Below, in pieces: positions 13,055 to 18,211 of a DNA stretch of 18,211 nt (positions are counted from its first letter, which is position 1; every line of letters begins with the position of its first letter). Source of the stretch: Actinomycetes bacterium (GTDB lineage: Bacteria; Actinomycetota; Actinomycetes; Actinomycetales; Cellulomonadaceae); NCBI GenBank assembly GCA_023389455.1, contig JAEWEJ010000272.1, positions 1-18,211 of the forward strand, in the 5' to 3' direction. Below the pieces are notes generated by a model, which saw only the letters and a program-made list of their open reading frames with translations, had not been told where the DNA came from and made no database searches. The position numbers and the translations under genes were made by a program.

Positions 13055-14433
13055 CCGCCGGGCCGCTCGGCCTGCCCTGGTCGTCCGGCGTGGTGCGCGG
13101 TCCCGACGGCGCCGTGCGCGTCGCGGACGTCGACGTGCGCGACCTCGCGGCGACGCACGGCACGCCCGCGTACGTCGTGGACGAGGCGGACCTGCGGGCG
13201 CGGGCGCGGGCGTACCGCACGGCGTTCGAGGCCGCGTGCGCGCAGGTCGGCACGGGTGTCGACGTCTACTACGCGGGCAAGGCGCTGCTGACGCGCGCCG
13301 TGGCGCGGTGGGTGCACGAGGAGGGCCTGCGCGTCGACACCGCGAGCGGCGGGGAGCTGGCGGTCGCGCTGGCCGCCGGGGTCCCGGGCGCCGACATCGG
13401 CCTGCACGGCAACAACAAGTCCGACGACGAGCTGCGTGCCGCCCTCGACGCGGGCGTCGGGCGGATCATCGTCGACTCGCTCGTCGAGGTGGACCGGCTC
13501 GCGGCCCTGGTGCGCGAGCACCGCGGCCCGGACGGCGCCCCGGCGCCGGTGATGGTGCGGGTGACCACCGGCGTGCACGCCGGCGGCCACGAGTTCATCT
13601 CCACCGCCCACGAGGACCAGAAGTTCGGGCTCTCGCTGGCCGCAGGCCCGGACGGCGGCGACAGTCCCGCCCTGACGGCGCTGCTGCGGGTCCTGGACCA
13701 CCCCGGGCTGCACCTGCTCGGGATCCACTCGCACATCGGCTCGCAGATCCTCGACGCCTCCGGCTTCGCGGTGGCCGCGCAGCGGGTGCTCGCGCTGCGC
13801 GCGGAGCTCGCGGCGCGCGCCGGCGTGCTCGTCGCGGAGGTCGACCTCGGTGGCGGCTACGGCATCGCCTACCTGCCCGGGGACGTCCCGCTGGACCCCG
13901 ACCGCATCGCCGAGGAGGTCGCGCACGCGGTCGCGGACGCGGCCCACGAGCTGGGGACCCCGCTGCCGCGGCTGTCGATCGAGCCCGGCCGGGCGGTCGT
14001 CGGGCCCGCGGGGCTGACGCTGTACACGGTCGGGACGGTCAAGCCCGTCCGGCTGGACGACGGCCGGGTGCGCACGTACGTGTCCGTCGACGGCGGGATG
14101 AGCGACAACATCCGCCCTGCCCTGTACGGCGCGCAGTACCACGCGGAGGTCGTCTCACGGGTGTCCGACGCCGCGCCGGTGCTCGCACGGGTGGTCGGCA
14201 AGCACTGCGAGAGCGGTGACGTCGTCGTCCACGAGGTGGTGCTCCCGGGCGACGTGCGGGCGGGTGACCTGCTGGCCGTGGCGGCGACCGGCGCGTACGG
14301 GCGGTCGATGGCGTCGAACTACAACCTGTTGACCCGCCCGCCCGTGGTGGCGGTGACGGCGGGGGAGTCCCGCGTGCTCGTGCGCCGCGAGACGGTGGAC
14401 GACCTGCTGGCGCTGGACGTCGCGGCGTCCTGA
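13051..14433 (+). CDS. lysA: Diaminopimelate decarboxylase
   Basis: The 460-residue PLP enzyme of the alanine-racemase fold decarboxylates meso-diaminopimelate to L-lysine, the last step of lysine synthesis. Lys77 in DVYYAGKALL is the Schiff-base lysine. The motif HSHIGSQI (His226-Ser-His228) and the phosphate-binding GGGYGI follow. EPGRAVVG starts at Glu311. The active-site cysteine is Cys386 in KHCESGDVV, contributed to the partner subunit. The N-terminus carries about 25 residues before the barrel, normal for actinobacterial LysA. The GTG at 13051 overlaps the argS stop (GTGA), indicating translational coupling. A strong hairpin follows. Confidence 0.97.
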   Translation: MTAGPLGLPWSSGVVRGPDGAVRVADVDVRDLAATHGTPAYVVDEADLRARARAYRTAFEAACAQVGTGVDVYYAGKALLTRAVARWVHEEGLRVDTASGGELAVALAAGVPGADIGLHGNNKSDDELRAALDAGVGRIIVDSLVEVDRLAALVREHRGPDGAPAPVMVRVTTGVHAGGHEFISTAHEDQKFGLSLAAGPDGGDSPALTALLRVLDHPGLHLLGIHSHIGSQILDASGFAVAAQRVLALRAELAARAGVLVAEVDLGGGYGIAYLPGDVPLDPDRIAEEVAHAVADAAHELGTPLPRLSIEPGRAVVGPAGLTLYTVGTVKPVRLDDGRVRTYVSVDGGMSDNIRPALYGAQYHAEVVSRVSDAAPVLARVVGKHCESGDVVVHEVVLPGDVRAGDLLAVAATGAYGRSMASNYNLLTRPPVVAVTAGESRVLVRRETVDDLLALDVAAS

Positions 14434-14451
14434 CCCGCGCGTCGGCGTCGC

Positions 14452-14485
14452 GGGCGGACGCCCGCGGGCCTGCCCGCGTCCGCCC
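14452..14485 (+). terminator. Terminator of the argS-lysA operon
   Basis: GGGCGGACGC (14452-14461) pairs perfectly with GCGTCCGCCC (14476-14485) around a 14-base loop. An alternative inner pairing CGCGGGC/GCCCGCG exists. The hairpin starts about 20 bp after the lysA stop. There is no T-tract. Confidence 0.75.
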
Positions 14486-14502
14486 GGCGCACCCCCGGCT
14501 CC

Positions 14503-14516
14503 AGGACGTGTGTCCT
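14503..14516. repeat. Short palindrome upstream of the heme operon promoter
   Basis: AGGAC-GTGT-GTCCT has perfect 5-bp arms and lies 19 bp before the -35 candidate. It might be a second regulator site. It is short, so chance is a fair alternative. Confidence 0.25.
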
Positions 14517-14535
14517 ACTCCACGCCCCGACCATC

Positions 14536-14565
14536 TTGGTAGGTGAGCCTTACCTACGTTACGTT
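14536..14565 (+). promoter_or_regulatory. Promoter of the heme uptake operon
   Basis: The -35 candidate is TTGGTA (14536-14541) and the -10 candidate is TACGTT (14560-14565), separated by 18 bp. Transcription would start near 14572, leaving a leader of about 45 nt before the hmuT start at 14617. The iron box fills the spacer. Confidence 0.6.
14539..14557. promoter_or_regulatory. DtxR/IdeR-type iron box (operator)
   Basis: The 19-mer GTAGGTGAGCCTTACCTAC pairs at 8 of 9 dyad positions around a central base. It follows the DtxR/IdeR consensus TTAGGTTAGGCTAACCTAA closely (TAGGT..AG.CT.ACCTA). It sits exactly between the -35 and -10 candidates, so an iron-loaded DtxR-family repressor bound here would block the promoter. 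The operon should therefore be derepressed under iron limitation. Confidence 0.88.
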
Positions 14566-14616
14566 CACCTCGCGGCGCCTTCGCGTCGCGTCCCCGTGAC
14601 GAAGGTGGTGAACGGC

Positions 14617-15705
14617 GTGCGCGCGCGTGCGACCCTGCTCGCGACGGTGGCGGCGCTGCTCGTCGCCCTGACGGCCGGGTGCTCCGGCACCTCGGGCCCG
14701 GCGACCGCGGCGGTCGACGGCGGTCGACGCCTCGCGGACGTCACGCCCGTCGCCGACCCGCGCGCCGTCACCGGCCCGTCGACGGCCGTGGTCGCGGACT
14801 CCGCGGTCCGCCCCGTCACCGACGCACCGGACCCGCAGCTGCCGGTGACCGTGACGGACGCGCAGGGCACGGCCGTCACGGTGACCGACGTGTCGCGCGT
14901 CCTCGCGCTCGACGTGTACGGCACCCTGGCCCGCACGGTCTTCGAGCTCGGACTGGGCGACCACGTCGTCGGGCGCGACCTGTCGTCGACCTTCGCCGAG
15001 ATCGCCGACCGCCCGCTGGTCACCGCCGCGGGCCACGACCTGTCGGCCGAGGCGATCCTCGACCTGGCGCCGACCGTCATCCTCACCGACACCACGCTCG
15101 GCCCCTGGGACGTGGTGCTGCAGGTGCGCGACGCGGGGATCCCCGTGGTCGTCGTCGACTCGCACCGTGACGTGCACGGCGTGCCCGACCTCGTGCGCCA
15201 GGTCGCCGCCGGCCTGGGCGTGCCCGACGCGGGCGAGCAGCTCGCCCAGCGGGTGCAGGCCGAGGTCGACGCCACGATCGCGCAGATCGCCGCCGTGGCG
15301 CCGGCCGACCCGGCCGACCGTCTGCGGATCGTCTTCCTCTACGCCCGCGGCCAGGCCGGCGTCTACTACCTGTTCGCCGACGACTCGGGCGCGGACTCCC
15401 TCATCGAGGCGGTCGGCGGGATCGACGTCGCCGGTGAGGTCGGGCTCGACGGCATGCGGCCCCTCACGGACGAGGGGATGGTCGCCGCCGCGCCCGACGT
15501 CGTCCTCATGATGAGCGACGGGCTGGAGTCGGTCGGCGGCGTGGACGGCCTCCTCGAGCAGCTCCCCGCCGTGGCGAGCACGCCGGCGGGGGAGCGCCGC
15601 CGAGTGGTGGACATGGCGGACTCGCAGGTCCTGAGCTTCGGGCCCGCCACCGCGGACGTCCTGGAGGCGCTCGCCGTCGCGCTGTACGCGCCGGAGCAGC
15701 CGTGA
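14617..15705 (+). CDS. hmuT: Heme ABC transporter substrate-binding lipoprotein
   Basis: The 362-residue lipoprotein captures heme at the membrane surface and passes it to the permease. A lipoprotein signal peptide (MRARATLLATVAALLVALTAGC) ends in the lipobox LTAGC, so Cys22 is the lipidation site. A Thr/Ala/Pro-rich linker leads to a Peripla_BP_2 (class III) binding domain from about residue 75. His140 in AAGHDLSAEAIL aligns with the position I recall for the heme-ligand histidine of corynebacterial HmuT. The GTG at 14617 is preferred because AAGGTGG lies 8 bases upstream and the signal peptide then has ideal length; in-frame GTGs at 14596, 14605 and 14608 are alternatives. It overlaps hmuU by 4 bases. 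A siderophore-binding role is possible, but the downstream secreted protein favours heme. Confidence 0.88.
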   Translation: MRARATLLATVAALLVALTAGCSGTSGPATAAVDGGRRLADVTPVADPRAVTGPSTAVVADSAVRPVTDAPDPQLPVTVTDAQGTAVTVTDVSRVLALDVYGTLARTVFELGLGDHVVGRDLSSTFAEIADRPLVTAAGHDLSAEAILDLAPTVILTDTTLGPWDVVLQVRDAGIPVVVVDSHRDVHGVPDLVRQVAAGLGVPDAGEQLAQRVQAEVDATIAQIAAVAPADPADRLRIVFLYARGQAGVYYLFADDSGADSLIEAVGGIDVAGEVGLDGMRPLTDEGMVAAAPDVVLMMSDGLESVGGVDGLLEQLPAVASTPAGERRRVVDMADSQVLSFGPATADVLEALAVALYAPEQP

Positions 15706-16796
15706 GCCTCACCCAGCAGGCTGCGCCGCCCGCCGGCGTCGCCGCCCCGCCCGTCCGCGGCCGCCGCACGCGCCGGGTCGCGCTGTTCGTGGTGCTGTCG
15801 CTCGCCCTGGTCGTGCTCGCGCTCGTCGCCGCGGGCACCGGGCAGCTGCACGTGCCGCCGGCCGAGGTGCTCGGCTCGATCCTGCACCGCGTCGGTCTCG
15901 ACGTCGGCCCGCTGCCCACCCACGAGCACGGCGAGTCGGCCCTGTGGAGCATCCGCTTTCCGCGCGTGGCCATGGCCGTGCTCGTCGGTGCGGCCCTGGC
16001 GACCGGGGGAGCCGTGATGCAGGGCGTCTTCGGCAACCCGCTCGCGGAGCCGGGCGTGGTCGGCGTCTCGTCCGGGGCGGCGGTCGGCGCGTGCCTCGTC
16101 ATGGTGACCGGCTGGACGTTCGCCGGGTCGTGGACGGTGGCCCTGCTCGCGTTCGTCGGCGGGCTCGCCGCGACCCTCCTGGTCTACGCGACGGCGCGCG
16201 AGGGCGGCCGCACCGAGGTGGTCACCCTCGTCCTCACCGGTGTCGCGGTCAACGCGGTCGGTGGCGCCGCGGTCGCGTTCCTCACCTTCCTGGCCGACTC
16301 CCAGTCCCGGGAGCAGATCGTGTTCTGGCAGCTCGGCAGCCTCAACGGCACGCGCTGGGCGTACGTCGCGGTGGTCGCGCCCCTCGTCGCGCTGGGCCTG
16401 GTCGTCGCGCTCGTGCTGGCGCGGCGCCTGGACCTGCTCGCGCTGGGGGAGCGGCCCGCCCGCCACCTCGGCGTCGACGTGGAGCGGCTGCGCCTGACGG
16501 TCGTGGTCGCGGTCGCCGTGCTCACCGCCGCGGCCGTCGCGTTCTGCGGGGTCATCGGGTTCGTCGGCCTGGTCGTCCCGCACCTCGTGCGCATGGTCGT
16601 CGGCCCGGGGCACGCCGTCCTCGTGCCCGCGTCGGCGCTCGGTGGAGCGACGTTGCTCGTGGGGGCCGACCTGGTCGCCCGCACCGCCGTCCCCTACGCC
16701 GACCTCCCCATCGGCATGCTGACGGCGCTGGTCGGCGGGCCGTTCTTCTTCTGGCTCATCCGCCGCACCCGCAGGGCCGCCGGGGGCTGGGCGTGA
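15702..16796 (+). CDS. hmuU: Heme ABC transporter permease (FecCD family)
   Basis: The 364-residue inner-membrane permease has hydrophobic helices throughout, starting with VALFVVLSLALVVLALVAAG. FecCD signatures are present: WSIRFPRVAMAVLVGAALAT, GGAVMQGVFGNPLAEPGVVG, and GVIGFVGLVVPHLVRMVVGP, the last being the loop that contacts the ATPase. It forms a homodimeric channel with HmuV. The GTG at 15702 overlaps the hmuT stop (GTGA), and its own stop overlaps the hmuV start in the same way, so the three proteins are translationally coupled. Length is normal for the family. Confidence 0.95.
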   Translation: MSLTQQAAPPAGVAAPPVRGRRTRRVALFVVLSLALVVLALVAAGTGQLHVPPAEVLGSILHRVGLDVGPLPTHEHGESALWSIRFPRVAMAVLVGAALATGGAVMQGVFGNPLAEPGVVGVSSGAAVGACLVMVTGWTFAGSWTVALLAFVGGLAATLLVYATAREGGRTEVVTLVLTGVAVNAVGGAAVAFLTFLADSQSREQIVFWQLGSLNGTRWAYVAVVAPLVALGLVVALVLARRLDLLALGERPARHLGVDVERLRLTVVVAVAVLTAAAVAFCGVIGFVGLVVPHLVRMVVGPGHAVLVPASALGGATLLVGADLVARTAVPYADLPIGMLTALVGGPFFFWLIRRTRRAAGGWA

Positions 16797-17632
16797 GCGC
16801 CCGGCTGACCGCCCGCGGCCTGCGGGTCGCGTACGGCACGTCGGTCGTGCTGGACGACGTGGACCTCGACGTGCACGGCGGCGAGCTCGTCGCGCTCGTC
16901 GGGCCCAACGGCGCGGGCAAGTCGACGCTCCTGGCGGTGCTCGCCGGGGACCCCCGCCCGGACGCGGGGCACGTGCTCCTCGACGGCACGGACCTGCGCG
17001 CGCAGCGACTCACGGACCTGGCGCGGCGGCGGGCCGTGATGGCCCAGGAAGCCCGGGTCTCGTTCGCGTTCCGCGCCGGCGAGGTCGTGGCGATGGGACG
17101 CCACCCGTGGCGCGGCACGCCGCGTGCCGAGCACGACGACGCGGTCGTCGCCGCCGCCATGGCCGACGCCGACGTGGTCGCGCTGGCCGGCCGCACGTTC
17201 CCGACCCTGTCCGGCGGGGAGAAGGCCCGTGTGGCGTTCGCGCGCGCGCTGGCGCAGGAGGGCGACGTCCTGCTGCTGGACGAGCCCACCGCGGCCCTCG
17301 ACATCCGCCACCAGGAGGCCGTCCTCGCGCGCGCCCGCCGGGCCGCCCGTGCCGGCGCCGCTGTCGTCGTGGTGCTGCACGACCTGACGCTCGCCGCGGC
17401 CTACGCCGACCGGGTCGTGGTGCTCGACGGCGGCCGGGTCCGGGCGGACGGGCCGCCGCGTGCGGTCCTCACGTCCGCCCTGCTCAGCGACGTCTACCGG
17501 CACCCCGTCGACGTCGTCACACGCCCCGGCACCGACGAGGTCGTCGTGCTGCCCGTCCGCGCACCCGCCCCGGGGGCGTCACCCGACGCGCCCCGGAGTC
17601 CCGCCACGCCAGTCGAGGTGATCCCGTCATGA
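16793..17632 (+). CDS. hmuV: Heme ABC transporter ATP-binding protein
   Basis: The 279-residue ATPase powers heme import through HmuU. Walker A is GPNGAGKST (residues 37-45), the Q-loop glutamine is Gln85 (MAQEARVSF), and the ABC signature is LSGGE (139-143). Walker B is VLLLDEP (159-165) and the switch histidine is His196 (VVLHDLTL). MGRHPWRGTP after the Q-loop is typical of the HemV/FecE type. The C-terminus has a short Pro/Ala-rich tail. The GTG at 16793 overlaps the hmuU stop. Its TGA overlaps the next gene's ATG (ATGA). Confidence 0.95.
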   Translation: MSARLTARGLRVAYGTSVVLDDVDLDVHGGELVALVGPNGAGKSTLLAVLAGDPRPDAGHVLLDGTDLRAQRLTDLARRRAVMAQEARVSFAFRAGEVVAMGRHPWRGTPRAEHDDAVVAAAMADADVVALAGRTFPTLSGGEKARVAFARALAQEGDVLLLDEPTAALDIRHQEAVLARARRAARAGAAVVVVLHDLTLAAAYADRVVVLDGGRVRADGPPRAVLTSALLSDVYRHPVDVVTRPGTDEVVVLPVRAPAPGASPDAPRSPATPVEVIPS

Positions 17633-18211
17633 CGTCCCGCCCCGTCCTCCTGCGTCGCGCGGCCGCGCTGCTGGTCGGTGCCCTGCTCGCGGCCGGCGCC
17701 GGCGTGCTCGCCGCCGCCCCGGCGCACGCCGCCGCGCGGGTCGACGTGCGCGGTCTCGACGGTCGCGCAGCCGCGGACCCGTCCGGTCCCACCACGCTCG
17801 AGCTGCGCGGCAGCGGCTTCCAGTCCGTCGCGGGCGGGTTCGGCGGGGTCTACGTCGTCTTCGGGTGGGTGTCCGACGCGTGGCGGCCCTCGCAGGGCGG
17901 CGTGACGGGCCGTGACCTGCGCTACGCGCCCGACACGGAGGCCGCCGACAACGCGGGGTTCCAGCGCTTCGTCTCCTTCCCCGGCTCGGACACGTCCGCC
18001 GCGGCGAACGGCGGCGTGGTCGCGGCGGACGGCACCTGGTCGGCCACGCTGGTGGTCCCCGGTGCGCGCTTCGCGGCGATCGACCGTGACGGCGGCACGT
18101 CGACCGTGGACTGCCTGCAGGTCACCTGCGGCGTCATCACGATCGGTGCGCACGGCGTGAAGAACGCCACCAACGAGACGTTCACGCCCGTGTCCTTCAC
18201 CGGTGCGGCGG
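17629..18211 (+). CDS. Secreted protein associated with heme uptake (truncated by window edge)
   Basis: 194 residues are visible. An export signal (LLRRAAALLVGALLAAGAGV, then AAAPAHA) has a likely cleavage after AHA near residue 35. The mature part begins with an Ig-like beta domain: TLELRGSGFQSV, GGVYVVFGWVSDAWRP, ADGTWSATLVVPG. It has two cysteines (STVDCLQVTCGVITIGAHGV) that probably form a disulfide, as in neocarzinostatin-like domains. Such domains occur in actinobacterial cell-surface proteins encoded beside heme transporters, often with HtaA-type heme-binding domains; any HtaA domain or wall anchor would lie off the edge. The ATG overlaps the hmuV stop, and GAGGTG 8 bases upstream is a good ribosome binding site. 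A role in surface heme capture is inferred from the operon. Confidence 0.75.
   Translation, partial: MTSRPVLLRRAAALLVGALLAAGAGVLAAAPAHAAARVDVRGLDGRAAADPSGPTTLELRGSGFQSVAGGFGGVYVVFGWVSDAWRPSQGGVTGRDLRYAPDTEAADNAGFQRFVSFPGSDTSAAANGGVVAADGTWSATLVVPGARFAAIDRDGGTSTVDCLQVTCGVITIGAHGVKNATNETFTPVSFTGAA

Noticed and set aside
11249..14142. Minus-strand frames opposite argS and lysA
   Set aside because: They are antisense shadows of two conserved genes with strong motif support and show Arg/Val/His-rich composition.

Overview
The window reads as chromosome of a high-GC Gram-positive actinobacterium, most likely Cellulomonas or a close relative in the Micrococcales. The basis is very high GC, frequent GTG starts, 4-base GTGA/ATGA gene overlaps, TANNNT -10 boxes, an AdhE-type fermentation enzyme, the adjacent argS-lysA pair, and a corynebacterial-style heme uptake operon behind a DtxR/IdeR box. 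The genus is an inference.

Left part (1-5270), core-like. The 5' part of adhE leaves the window on the minus strand. Divergent from it is a plus-strand fusion of a pterin-4a-carbinolamine-dehydratase-like domain and a VOC/glyoxalase domain. A DUF2071 protein, an AI-2E family transporter and a flavodoxin-like protein follow on the minus strand. adhE and the AI-2E gene share an 11-bp upstream motif containing a TAGCGT -10 candidate.

Middle (5277-10429), accessory. An intact tRNA-Arg(CCG) gene (10354-10429, minus) has its 3' 46 bp repeated, with one mismatch, at 5277-5322 in the same orientation. That is the footprint of integration into a tRNA 3' end. The enclosed ~5 kb has no visible integrase. 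From left to right it holds a gene tail cut off next to the repeat, ~400 bp with no convincing gene, a 5'-truncated type VII secretion ATPase (EccC) on the minus strand, a 5'-truncated Ntox15 (HxxD) nuclease toxin domain on the plus strand, a probable immunity gene, short remnants, and a winged-helix protein with two CxC pairs. The truncated 5' ends of eccC and of the toxin meet head to head within about 20 bp near 8200. The region therefore looks like rearranged debris of a T7SS/polymorphic-toxin locus that keeps a toxin tip and its immunity gene.

Right part (10443-18211), core-like. A FadR-type GntR regulator (minus) is divergent from argS, which appears to be leaderless. argS overlaps lysA, and a strong hairpin ends that pair. 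Next is a promoter whose -35/-10 spacer is filled by a near-perfect DtxR/IdeR iron box. It drives hmuT-hmuU-hmuV (heme-binding lipoprotein, FecCD permease, ATPase) and a secreted protein truncated by the window end. These genes overlap by 4 bases and should be expressed together when iron is scarce.

All calls come from reading the sequence and from family knowledge; no database search was run.
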